Origin: Pontibacter beigongshangensis
GTDB taxonomy: Bacteria > Bacteroidota > Bacteroidia > Cytophagales > Hymenobacteraceae
Assembly: GCF_014332515.1 (NCBI RefSeq)
Contig: NZ_VFSD01000023.1
Span: 53,305-117,304 of the forward strand
Direction: 5' to 3'
Length of the DNA: 64,000 nucleotides
The number at the start of each line of letters is the position of its first letter. Within the stretch, counting starts at the first letter, position 1. The notes under the pieces were generated by a model. It did no database searches. It had not been told where the DNA came from and worked only from the letters and a program-made list of their open reading frames with translations. Positions 9,169 through 18,700 of this stretch are shown here, one piece after another. Made by a program: the position numbers and the translations under genes.

Positions 9169-9274
9169 AACCAATGCACAGGACTTTTGATTAGTTAAGA
9201 GTTAAAAGTGAAATATGATTAAAGCTTGCCCTGGTCGTTCATTTCCAAAACAACCATTTAACAACCAACAATCA

Positions 9275-9304
9275 AATTATTCTAATGAAAAAGGCCCTCC
9301 GGAG
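9275..9304 (+). repeat. Interspersed core repeat, copy 3
   Basis: AATTATTCTAATGAAAAAG then GCCCTCCGGAG, close to consensus, followed by a CTG-rich arm. It is preceded by an ACAACCAACAATCA stretch that also precedes copy 6 at 15426. It lies 55 bases from the 3' end of the ABC ATPase gene. Confidence 0.85.
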
Positions 9305-9358
9305 CTTTGCTGCTGGTTCTGCTGCACAGGCAGTTTTTATGGCAGCCTAGCACTACCT

Positions 9359-10342
9359 CTAAACGGGCCAGACATCGTCAGGAGATAAGGATACAGATAC
9401 TTTATCTCCTGCTTCGAACGGCACAGGGCCTGTTCTTACCGTAACAATTTTTTCTGCCAGCCGCACATCAACTTCATAATGGCTGCCGTAGTACTTCACC
9501 TGCTCTACGATTCCCGGGGTGCCCTGGCTTGTATCGGCGTGTATTTTAAAGTTCTCCGGTCGTACCAGCAAGCTTTTTTCGTTCAGTGCGGTGTCGGGTA
9601 TGGCAGAAAGTGCTTTAGCCATGGCACCATGCAGAAGGTTATAGCTGCCGAACAGCGCTGCGGTGTACTCATTTACCGGCTGTTTGTAAATCTGCTCCGG
9701 CGTGCCTTGCTGGATGATCTGCCCGGCATGCAGCACCAGAATCTCATCTGCCCAGGAGAGCGTGTCCTGCGGGTCGTGGGAGATCAGGATGCAGGTGATG
9801 TCCAGCTTCTCGCCGATGTCGTGGATAATGGATTTCAGGATTTTTTTGTGGGCGCCGTCCAGGTTCGAAAAAGGCTCGTCGAGCAGGAGCAGGCGGGGTC
9901 TTTTTATCAGCAGCCTGGCCAGGGCAATGCGCTGGCGCTCCCCACCCGACAGCTGGTTTGTCTGGCGCTTGGTTAAATGGCTGATTCTGCAGACCTCATA
10001 CAAGTCCTCTGCCTCCTGGGCTGAAAGCTTGTTGGCGTATTTCAGGATCTGCTCCACCCGCAAAAACTGGGGCAGCTCAAACTGCTGCGACAGGTAAAAG
10101 ATATGCGGATGCCCCGGCACCAGTTTCTCGGCCGGGCCAATAACTTTTTTGCCCTCAAAAAACACCTCCCCGCTGCTGGGCTCTGTCAGTCCTGCTATAA
10201 TCTGCAGCAAGGTGCTTTTACCCGACCCGGTTTCTCCGGCAATGGCAATTTTCTTAAACTCCTGCTGCGAAAAACTGATATCCTTCAGAACAGCATTTCC
10301 ATTTTCCTGCAGACTTACTCCCGCTACTTCTAACAAACTCAT
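9359..10342 (-). CDS. ABC transporter ATP-binding protein with TOBE-like C terminus
   Basis: 327-aa ATPase. Walker A GETGSGKST at residues 36-44, signature LSGGE at 131-135, Walker B LLLLDEPF around 151-157 and the H-loop His189 (ISHDPQD) are all intact. The region after about residue 235 (LLVRPENFKI ... VEQVKYYGSHYEVDVRL) is a TOBE-like domain, as in importers of the PotA/CysA/FbpC group. No permease or binding-protein gene is adjacent: upstream is an intergenic repeat and a divergent FAD oxidase, downstream a convergent lipoprotein gene. Substrate cannot be told. Partner permeases must be elsewhere. Confidence 0.9.
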   Translation of the reverse strand: MSLLEVAGVSLQENGNAVLKDISFSQQEFKKIAIAGETGSGKSTLLQIIAGLTEPSSGEVFFEGKKVIGPAEKLVPGHPHIFYLSQQFELPQFLRVEQILKYANKLSAQEAEDLYEVCRISHLTKRQTNQLSGGERQRIALARLLIKRPRLLLLDEPFSNLDGAHKKILKSIIHDIGEKLDITCILISHDPQDTLSWADEILVLHAGQIIQQGTPEQIYKQPVNEYTAALFGSYNLLHGAMAKALSAIPDTALNEKSLLVRPENFKIHADTSQGTPGIVEQVKYYGSHYEVDVRLAEKIVTVRTGPVPFEAGDKVSVSLSPDDVWPV

Positions 10343-10994
10343 ATAATTACAAATGGCTCTTCAGATTTTGCCTGTTTTCAGGGTTTGGCAGCTCAAAGCC
10401 TTTACCCGGGTGCAAATCTGATAATATATCCTTAAAGAAACATAGAAGAATCGACACGATCAAACACTTTGCCTGGCCGGGACTTTTCTGGTTGCCTGCT
10501 GCCTGCTGTTATTGCTGCCGGCTGTTGCTGGTCGAACCTGAGGAAGTGGCGCTATTGAAGAGAAAACGGCGGTGAATCAGTCATCAGCCGCGTATGCCGG
10601 CGCACACTAAAAGCCTGGCCGTGCAAACCAGGCACATCAGGTGCTACCGGAACTGTAGCAGGAGCCGCTGGCAATTATTCTAATCAAAACACCCCTCGCG
10701 AGGTTATGACAGCCCACTGCTCTGATTTGGCCGAGGCGGTCGCTACTGGTTTGTATGTAGTATAGGGCTGCTGGCTGCGCAGGTGCTGTGATCGGTCCCG
10801 AGATAAAATATGGGGCGTTGTTTTTTTAATTAATCTGCTATATTTCAGCACTTTACGGTTGTTTTATAAATAGAATACGTACACTACTATACACATGCTG
10901 CTCCTTATGTTGGTGAGGATGTATGGTCAAGACGCTATCCATCAGAATTCCCTGTCAGGTTATATTTATTTCATGAACAATTTTAAAAGTGCCA
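10343..10994. other. Divergent intergenic region with repeat copy 4
   Basis: Separates the ABC ATPase from the FAD oxidase. It contains the core repeat at 10673 and, near 10848, TATATTTC, one base off the -7 consensus, which may drive the FAD oxidase. No gene supported. Confidence 0.5.
10673..10703 (+). repeat. Interspersed core repeat, copy 4
   Basis: AATTATTCTAATCAAAACA then CCCCTCGCGAGG: here the palindrome is CCTCGCGAGG instead of CCTCCGGAGG, so the two arms have changed together and self-complementarity is kept. Confidence 0.75.
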
Positions 10995-12425
10995 ATGAGT
11001 ACATATGCATTAAGGATGCTTGGTGGGGGAACTACAGAGCTTTCGAAAAAAGATGTCATACAATTCGCAGCCAACCTGCGGGGAGAGCTGTTCACACCCG
11101 ACTCACCTGATTACGACCAGCTACGCACCGTCTGGAATGGGATGGTGAACCGGAAGCCGGCCCTGATTATCCGGTGCGCTGGCGTTGCGGACATAATGCA
11201 CGCCGTGGCCTTTGCGCGCAGGCACCGTTTGCTTGTTTCGGTGCGCGGGGGCGGCCATAATATTGCCGGCAGCGCTGTTTGCGACGGAGGCCTGATGATA
11301 GACCTTTCGCACATGCGCTCGGTCCGGATAGATCCACTCCGAAAAACAGCCCGTGTGGAGCCCGGCTGCACGCTGGCCGATTTCGACCACGAGGCGCAGG
11401 CCTTTGGGCTGGCCACACCCGTGGGCATAAACTCCACCACAGGCATTGCCGGTCTTACGCTGGGTGGCGGGTTTGGCTGGCTCAGCCGCAAGTATGGCCT
11501 AACGGTCGACAATCTTTTGTCTGCTGATATTGTTACGGCCGACAGCCAGTTGGTTACCGTTAGCAAAGACAGCCATGCGGACCTGTTTTGGGCGATCCGG
11601 GGCGGAGGCGGCAATTTTGGGGTAATTACTTCTTTTGAGTATGAGCTGCACCCCGTAGGGCCCGAAGTGCTCTCCGGCCTGATCGTGCACCCGTTCCAGG
11701 ACGCTAAAAAAGTGATGCAGTTCTACCGCCAGTTTACCGCCTCCTTGCCAGACGAGGCAGTAGTATGGGCCGTGCTCCGCAAAGCTCCTCCGCTCCCTTT
11801 TCTGCCCCAGGAATGGCATGGCAAAGAGGTCGTGGTGCTGGCGGTGTTCTACGAAGGCGATGCAAGTGTAGGTAAGGCCGTGCTGGATCCGCTTCGGGCT
11901 TTTGGCAACCCTATTGCCGATGTGGTAGGGCCACACCCGTATGCCGGTTGGCAGCAGGCCTTCGATCCGCTGCTGACGGCAGGTGCCCGCAACTATTGGA
12001 AATCGCACAACTTTAGTGAGCTGAGCGATGAGGCCCTTGATGTGCTGATCGATTACGCCAGTCAGCTGCCGTCGCCACACACCGAGATCTTTGTGGCGCA
12101 GGTTGGTGGGCAGGTGAGCCGGGTCGGTAAACAGGAAACTCCCTATCCGCACCGCGATGCCAACTATATCCTGAACGTGCATGCCCGCTGGGAAGACCCT
12201 TCAGAGGATGACCTGTGCACTGCCTGGGCCCGGGCTTTTTTCAGGGACTCCACTCCGTTTGCTATGGGAGGGGTGTATGTCAACTTCCTGACACAAGAGG
12301 AAACCGACCGCATTCAGGCGGCTTATGGCCCGAATTTAGACCGGCTGGTGGAAATAAAAGGCAGGTACGATGCAGGCAACCTGTTCCGGTCTAACCAGAA
12401 TATAAAGCCAGGCACCTTTGCCTGA
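10995..12425 (+). CDS. FAD-binding oxidoreductase, berberine-bridge-enzyme type
   Basis: 476-aa flavoprotein. ATG 10995 (MSTYALRMLGGG) is preferred to a GTG two codons upstream. The PCMH-type FAD domain spans about 45-230: RGGGHNIAG places His88 at the usual 8-alpha-histidyl FAD attachment site, and LTLGGGFGWLSRKYGL follows. The second attachment Cys of bicovalent members is not seen in the ATPVGINSTTGIAG segment, so FAD is probably held by His alone. The C-terminal BBE motif RYDAGNLFRSNQNI is at the end. Such enzymes oxidise sugars, alcohols or alkaloid-like substrates with oxygen. The cognate substrate is unknown; no signal peptide is seen. It stands alone. Confidence 0.9.
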   Translation: MSTYALRMLGGGTTELSKKDVIQFAANLRGELFTPDSPDYDQLRTVWNGMVNRKPALIIRCAGVADIMHAVAFARRHRLLVSVRGGGHNIAGSAVCDGGLMIDLSHMRSVRIDPLRKTARVEPGCTLADFDHEAQAFGLATPVGINSTTGIAGLTLGGGFGWLSRKYGLTVDNLLSADIVTADSQLVTVSKDSHADLFWAIRGGGGNFGVITSFEYELHPVGPEVLSGLIVHPFQDAKKVMQFYRQFTASLPDEAVVWAVLRKAPPLPFLPQEWHGKEVVVLAVFYEGDASVGKAVLDPLRAFGNPIADVVGPHPYAGWQQAFDPLLTAGARNYWKSHNFSELSDEALDVLIDYASQLPSPHTEIFVAQVGGQVSRVGKQETPYPHRDANYILNVHARWEDPSEDDLCTAWARAFFRDSTPFAMGGVYVNFLTQEETDRIQAAYGPNLDRLVEIKGRYDAGNLFRSNQNIKPGTFA

Positions 12426-13083
12426 GCCGCCGCCGCTGTTCCCGCCCGGTGCTGCGGGTACTCCTGACCTGATCCTGGCAAAGTAGTTTCCGGTTCAGGC
12501 TACTCAGCGGCTAAAGGCAGTTCTGTGCTAGAATGCAGGGTAGGCAGCAATCTTGGTGTAAGCCTATTGGGTTGATATAGAGGGTTTTGGTTTGGCTGAT
12601 GCTGAATAATGGAAACTTAGAGCACGAATGCGCCACTCCTTGTCCTCTATTACCGTACACCTGATTTTCAGAAGAAGCTAAACAAACCTTTTAGGGGCTA
12701 ATAAACAAACAATCTGTTTTTGAAACTCAGGTTGGTTGCGGTTGCCTTGCGGTACATCATATCCAGACTTTTAAGAACTGGAGCCGGGAGGCGAAACAGC
12801 AGGATCAGCTTTCTGACATGCTCTGTATATGGAAAAGTGTTTTTAGTACTTCGTTGCGAGCTGCCCCCTCCTCAGAAAGCTGGGTTTTATCGCAAAAAAT
12901 GTTGGGAGCTACGGGTATTCTGCTTTTCTTTATGATCCTGAATGCTACTAGTTGGCTTGCAATGATGCCGGGCAGCAGCTTTGCACCTGCTCTTTCCTCA
13001 CCCGAAGGATTTAACTCCCGGCAGAACCGGATTCAACTGAAAACCTTGTACAATAGTAATTGTATTGGCACTTTAAAACAAAC
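12426..13083. other. Intergenic region before the PAS kinase
   Basis: No supportable gene; two short overlapping open frames (12720-13087) lack protein-like composition and disagree in phase. No core repeat found. Confidence 0.5.
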
Positions 13084-15018
13084 ATGAATTCAGACCTAAA
13101 CATTTTGCCCACTACCACCCAGGCAGCATCGACAACGGAAGATCATTTCCGGTTTTTGATAGAGCAGGTGACCGACTATGCTATTTTTCTGTTAGACACC
13201 ACAGGCCATATAGTTTCCTGGAACGCCGGCGCCAGAATAATAAAGCAGTACGAGCCCGAAGAGATCATAGGAAAACATTTTTCGGTTTTTTACACAGCAG
13301 AGGCCAAGGCAGAAGACTACCCGGGCATGGAGCTGAAGGAAGCCAGGGCCAAAGGCAGATTTGAGGACGAAGGGTGGCGCGTGCGCAAAGACGGGTCGGT
13401 GTTCTGGGCCAACGTCATTATAACCACTTTATACAACGACCAGAAAGAGTTTATCGGCTTCTCTAAGGTAACCCGTAACCTGTCGGAGCGGAAAAAGGCA
13501 GAAGACGATCTGTATAAGTTTATAGATGAGCTAAAGGAAAGCGAAGAAAGATTCCGGCTCTTGATTGAAGGAGTAAGCGACTATGCCATCTTTATGCTGG
13601 ACCCGGCAGGCAACGTGGCCACCTGGAACGAAGGCGCCAGAAAAATGAAAGGCTATGAGAGCGAGGAGATTATTGGCCGCTTCTTTTCAAAATTCTATAG
13701 CCGGGAGGCCGTATTGCAGGGGTTTCCGGAATTTGAGTTAACCCAGGCCCGAACCCATGGCCGCTTTGAAGATGAAGGCTGGCGGTACCGGAAAGATGGA
13801 TCAGCTTTCTGGGCCAACACCGTGCTCACGGCTATGTACAATTCGGAAAAGGAGTTTATCGGCTTCTCCAAAATTACCCGCGACCTGACCGAACGGAAAA
13901 AGCTGGAACAGCAGCTGTACCGCATCAACGACGAACTAAAGGAAAGCGAGGAAAAAACGCAGCTGCTCATAAACAGTGTAAAAGATTATGCCATCATGAT
14001 GCTCAACGTTGAGGGCTACATCATGAGCTGGAATACGGGCGCGGAGCGCATGAAGGGCTATAGTGCTAAAGAGATTACAGGCAAACATTTCTCGGTCTTC
14101 TACTCGCGCGAGGCAAGGGAGGAGGGCTTCCCGCAGTTTGAGCTGAGCAAAGCCATTGAGAAAGGACATTTTGAAGACGAGGGGTGGCGCATCCGCAAAG
14201 ACGGCACTGCTTTCTGGGCAAACGTGACGATCTCTCCTATCTATAACCCAAACAACCGGCTGCTGGGCTTTGCCAAAATTACCCGCGACCTGACGGAGCG
14301 CCGCCGAAACGAGGAACTGATGCAGAAGAACAAGGAGCTGATCCGGATCAACAACGAACTCGACAGCTTTGTGTATGCCGCTTCGCACGACCTTAAAGCA
14401 CCGGTCATCAACATGGAAATGCTCCTCACAGCCCTGGAGGAAGATATGGGGGCGGAGCGGGAAAAGCACCAGGAACTGCTCACTATGATGGCAGGCTCCA
14501 TCAGCACCCTTAAAGATGTAATCAGCGACTTAGGGGATGTGATTAAGCTGCAGCAGGAAAAAGAGAAGCCCGTGAACGTTCCTATACTGGAGCTCCTGCA
14601 GGAGGTGAAGGCAAATCTGCGCGACCTGATCCGGGCGAACAAAGCCGAGATTGTGGTGGAGGAGCTGGCGTTCGAGAGCCTGAATTTTTCACGTAAGAAC
14701 CTTCGGAGCATTCTCTTCAACCTTATCTCCAATGCCATCAAGTACCGCGATCCGCAGAAAACGCCTCTGGTCAGAATCAGCACCGCCAGGTCGGCCTCCG
14801 GCGATTATGTTTTATCGGTGGCTGATAACGGCCTGGGGGTTTCAAAAAACCAGCTCACCAAAATCTTCTCGATGTTTAAGCGTGCCCACGACCATGTAGA
14901 AGGCACTGGCATTGGCCTATACCTGGTTAAGAAGATACTGGAAAACTCAGGCGACAGTATTATGGTTGAAAGTGAGGTAGGAAAGGGCTCTGTGTTTAAA
15001 GTTGTTTTTAAACAGTAG
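13084..15018 (+). CDS. Triple-PAS sensor histidine kinase
   Basis: 644-aa soluble kinase from ATG 13084 (an in-frame TTG eight codons upstream is less likely). Three PAS domains of almost the same sequence (about 18-135, 153-270, 288-405) repeat with an exact 405-base period; each carries FEDEGWR-(V/Y/I)-RKDG and FWAN. HisKA follows with His435 in ASHDLKAP, then HATPase_c with NLISNAIKY, DNGLG and GTGIGLYLVKKIL. No receiver or membrane segment. The catalytic half closely resembles the kinase at 21145 (shared FSMF, DH-EGTG blocks), so they are paralogues. The repeated PAS modules may bind the same ligand. The stop codon TAG adjoins a core repeat that forms a long hairpin. Confidence 0.92.
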   Translation: MNSDLNILPTTTQAASTTEDHFRFLIEQVTDYAIFLLDTTGHIVSWNAGARIIKQYEPEEIIGKHFSVFYTAEAKAEDYPGMELKEARAKGRFEDEGWRVRKDGSVFWANVIITTLYNDQKEFIGFSKVTRNLSERKKAEDDLYKFIDELKESEERFRLLIEGVSDYAIFMLDPAGNVATWNEGARKMKGYESEEIIGRFFSKFYSREAVLQGFPEFELTQARTHGRFEDEGWRYRKDGSAFWANTVLTAMYNSEKEFIGFSKITRDLTERKKLEQQLYRINDELKESEEKTQLLINSVKDYAIMMLNVEGYIMSWNTGAERMKGYSAKEITGKHFSVFYSREAREEGFPQFELSKAIEKGHFEDEGWRIRKDGTAFWANVTISPIYNPNNRLLGFAKITRDLTERRRNEELMQKNKELIRINNELDSFVYAASHDLKAPVINMEMLLTALEEDMGAEREKHQELLTMMAGSISTLKDVISDLGDVIKLQQEKEKPVNVPILELLQEVKANLRDLIRANKAEIVVEELAFESLNFSRKNLRSILFNLISNAIKYRDPQKTPLVRISTARSASGDYVLSVADNGLGVSKNQLTKIFSMFKRAHDHVEGTGIGLYLVKKILENSGDSIMVESEVGKGSVFKVVFKQ

Positions 15019-15078
15019 GGGCCGTTTTCATTCGCATAATTAGCGCTTGGTACTTAATTATTCGAATGAAAACGGCCC
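15019..15078. repeat. Hairpin made by an inverted pair of core repeats
   Basis: A minus-orientation core half (from 15019) and the plus copy at 15056 are complementary: 15019-15034 pairs perfectly with 15063-15078 and 15036-15042 with 15055-15061, about 23 paired bases with one mismatch and a 12-base loop. It begins at the kinase stop codon, whose last G borders the repeat. Probably a transcript 3' end. Confidence 0.85.
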
Positions 15079-15086
15079 TCCGGAGG
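15056..15086 (+). repeat. Interspersed core repeat, copy 5
   Basis: AATTATTCGAATGAAAACG then GCCCTCCGGAGG, full palindrome, followed by a CTG-rich arm. It is the right arm of the hairpin at 15019. Confidence 0.9.
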
Positions 15087-15750
15087 TTCATTCCCCTTCT
15101 TATTCTGCTGCTGCCCGCTACTCTGCTGGACTTGCTGGTCCAGAGGCTATTTGAAACTGACTTCCGAATCCGCAAGTGAGCGCAGGAGGATCAGGAAATC
15201 CCCAACAGAGAATGTTCGGGCTGAGAAGTCCGAAACAACAAGGGTTTGTCCGAATTTTCAGGATATAAGGAGGAACAAGATTTTTTATTTTCTGAATCTT
15301 ACGGCTGCTGTCCTTCCTATTTGCAGAATTATTTCCAAATCATCAAAGCTTCAAATCTCCAAGTCAACCATTTACCAGTTAAACCGTTTGGCAATCAACA
15401 ACAAGCCATCAGCAACCAACAATCAAATTATTCCAATAAAAACTGCCCTCCGGAGCCTCTTCACCTGCTGCTGCTCCTCATAAGGCGGCATGAAACCGCA
15501 CACGCCATAAGCGAATTAGGCGATCGCTGCCTTCTGCCGGCACGCATGGCAGCTGTAAACTCCCCCGCCGTTTTTATGATCGGTTTTGTCTTCTCAAATT
15601 ATCAGGCATACAAGCTTGCCCAACACTCTCGGGCAAGCTTCGTGGGTAAAGCGCTTTAAACCTGGGGGAGTACTGAAATTTTAGGAAGCGTTTTAGTATT
15701 TTGCAAATTAAATGAGCCACGTATCATATCAGCGATAACTAACCGGTTAA
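15087..15750. other. Intergenic region before the hybrid kinase
   Basis: Holds core repeat copy 6 and its CAACAAGCCATCAGCAACC leader, plus a short inverted repeat CAAGCTTGCCC / GGGCAAGCTT near 15611-15638. No gene supported. Confidence 0.5.
15426..15456 (+). repeat. Interspersed core repeat, copy 6
   Basis: AATTATTCCAATAAAAACT then GCCCTCCGGAGC, followed by a CTG-rich arm. The leader CAGCAACCAACAATCA is shared with copy 3. Confidence 0.85.
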
Positions 15751-18700
15751 ATGAAAGTCATAAAAAATTTAAAGATCAGGGATAAACTGTTTCTGCTGCT
15801 GTCTATTTTATTAATTCCGTTGCTGTACTTCGTCGCATCTGCCGTGCAGCAGGAGGTGGAGGAGAACAAACGTTTAAAAGAGGAGGCAGTGCAGCTGGCC
15901 GAGTCAGAAAAGATATCGAGGGTTATCCATGCGTTTCAGCGGGAGAGGGCGCGTATGTTAGCGGCAGCGGGCGGAGATGAAGCTTTTCTGCTGGAGGCCA
16001 AAGCACAACGTGCCCTCACAGACGCAGCCGAGCGGGAGCTCAAAGAGTTTTTGCAGGGCAACGGCCGATCTTTTTCCGACATCTCCCTGCTGAGCGAGCT
16101 GCAGAAGTACCGTGCCGACACAGATAAATTAGAACTGGATATCACGGAGTTTAGGAGATACTCCAATAACTTGATTTATACCTTTTTAGACCGGATTGAC
16201 ACCAATGCCAACAGTATCGGAGATGTAGAGCTGGCCAGGCAGATGGTGGGTTTCAGGAGCCTGGTAGAGTCTAAAATACAGCTGGCCCGCATGCGGAGTA
16301 TGCTCATGAAGGTGATGCAGGAAGGCATGTTCTCCTACGAAGACTACGCCGAAGTACGCTCGCAGCAACGGTTTTTTGAGCGCGCCATGGTCAGCTTTAA
16401 CAGGTACGCCTCCCCGGAGTGGGTGGCGGAGGTGCAGCAAGTGGTTGACTCTGAGAATTACCGGAAGGTTGGCCTTGTGCTGCAGCGATTAGAAAGGAAC
16501 CCGGAGACAAAGCTTGACCCGGATAGCGCTATTCCGGTTTTTAATCAATTTACCACCAGCATTGAGGATCTTCGGGCTGTGGAGCGTCAGCTCCTGGCAC
16601 ATATAAATGCGCAGGTACAGGCGGAAATTACCCAGAAATACCAGAACCTGATAGGGCTGGCCCTGGTGGTGGTTTCGCTGCTGGTGCTGCTTACGGTACT
16701 CGCTTTTTACATCATAAACCTGATCGCTACATCGCTCTCTAACCTGAAAGTGGCCGCAGATCGCATCCGGGTGGGAGCCACTGACGTGGCGATATCCGTA
16801 CACAGCGCCGATGAGATCGGGCAGGTGGCCGATTCGTTCCGAGGGGTTCTGAACAAAACAGTGTCGCTTACCAAAGTGGCGCAGGCCATAGGGCAGGGCA
16901 ATTACGAGGTGGAGGTAGAGGTGCAAAGCCAGGAGGATATCTTGAGCTACGCCATCAAAGACATGAAGGAGAACCTGCAGCGCTTCTCCCTGGACAATGC
17001 CAACCGAAGCTGGATTTTGAGTGGCATCTCTGAGCTCAACAACCTGATTGCGGGCACCTCGGCGCTGGCACAGGTGTCGGAGAAGGTAATCTCTTTTCTG
17101 TGCAATTACACAGGATCTGAGGCGGGCGTGATGTACCTGCACGAGGCAGGAGGCAGGCTAACACCCAAAGCCAGCTACGGTGTGTCCTGCAGCACCTCGC
17201 AGCTCGAATCGTTTGAAGTGGGCGTTGGCGTAGTGGGGCAGGCAGTGAGCGACCGGCAGGTAAAGTTGCTGCAGCAGGTGCCCCATGCGCACCTGAAAAT
17301 AAAAACAGGCTTATCAGAAAGCGACCCGGCCAGCATTGTTATACTTCCCTTGCAGTTTACCGATAATCTGGTGGGAGCCCTGGAACTGTGCTCCCACCAG
17401 GAATACACCGAGCTGCAGCAGCAGTTCTTTAAGGCAGCGGCTGAGCGGGTGGCTGTTATGGTGCATACCCTCATGATCCACCTGCAGACGCAGGAGCTGC
17501 TCCACGAAACCCAGAACCAGGCCGAAGAGCTCGAAACGCAGCAGGAAGAGCTGCGCCAGCTCAACGCCGAACTCAAGGCCTCGGAAGAGGAACTGCGCGT
17601 AAACCAGGAGGAGCTGCAGGAAAAGAACTCGGAGCTCGAAGAAAAAGCCCAGCTGCTCGAAGAGCAATACGAGGCCCTGCGCGGCAAAAACGAAGCGCTG
17701 GAAGATGCCCGCCAGGCCATAGAACTAAAGATTAACCAGGTAGAGACGGTGAGCAAGTACAAAAGCGATTTCCTGGCCAACATGAGCCACGAGCTGCGCA
17801 CCCCGCTCAACAGCATCCTGATCCTGTCGCGGCTGCTGGCCGATAATACCGAAAATACGTTGTCGACCAAGCAGATCGACCATGCCCAGATCATCCACCG
17901 CTCCGGCAACGACCTGCTCAAGCTCATCAACGAGATACTGGACCTTTCCAAGATCGAGTCCGGGCTGATACGGCTGGAAGTGGGGGAGGTCAGAACCAGT
18001 GATATACAAATGGAGCCGATGTTTGGCGAGATGGCCAAAAAACGGAACATCCGCTTCAGCCAGCATATCGCCTCCGACATGTACGACACCCTCACCACCG
18101 ACCGCTTCAGGCTGGAGCAGATTCTGAAAAACTTTGTCGGCAATGCCATCAAGTTTACCGACGAAGGAGGTGAGGTAGAGCTTTCTGTTTATCCGGTTCG
18201 AAACAAACCCCGCTTCCGCTCAGAGGCGCTGAAAGAGCAGACCGAGATTATTGCCTTCTCTGTAAAGGATACCGGCATTGGCATACCCAAAGATAAGCAG
18301 GATATGGTATTCGAAGCCTTTCAGCAGGCCGATTCCTCTACCACGCGCAGGTATGGGGGCACTGGCCTGGGCCTTACCATCAGCAAAGAACTGGCTACAC
18401 TGCTCGGTGGCGAGCTGCAGCTGGAGAGTGAGCCCGGAGAAGGTAGCACCTTTACCCTGTACCTGCCACGCACACCGCATCAACTGGCCGCCGCTACTAC
18501 ATCTGGCACCAGTACGGCGGCTCCTGCTGCACCTAAAACAGAGTCGGCGGTGCAGGTGCTGCAGCGGATGAACTCCAGAGAGAAGAAGGAGATCAAGGTG
18601 CTGATCGTGGAAGACGACAGAGGCTTCAGCGATATTCTGGCTGATTTCGCCAACGCCAAAAACTTTAAGGTGTTCAAGGCCTATACCGGTGCCGAAGGGC

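Noticed and set aside
12720..13087. Two short overlapping plus-strand frames before the PAS kinase
   Set aside because: Different phases, no recognisable motif, no promoter; treated as non-coding.
17175..18152. 325-aa minus-strand frame rich in Ser
   Set aside because: Antisense to the hybrid kinase; Ser/Leu/Arg-rich composition typical of a reversed coding frame.
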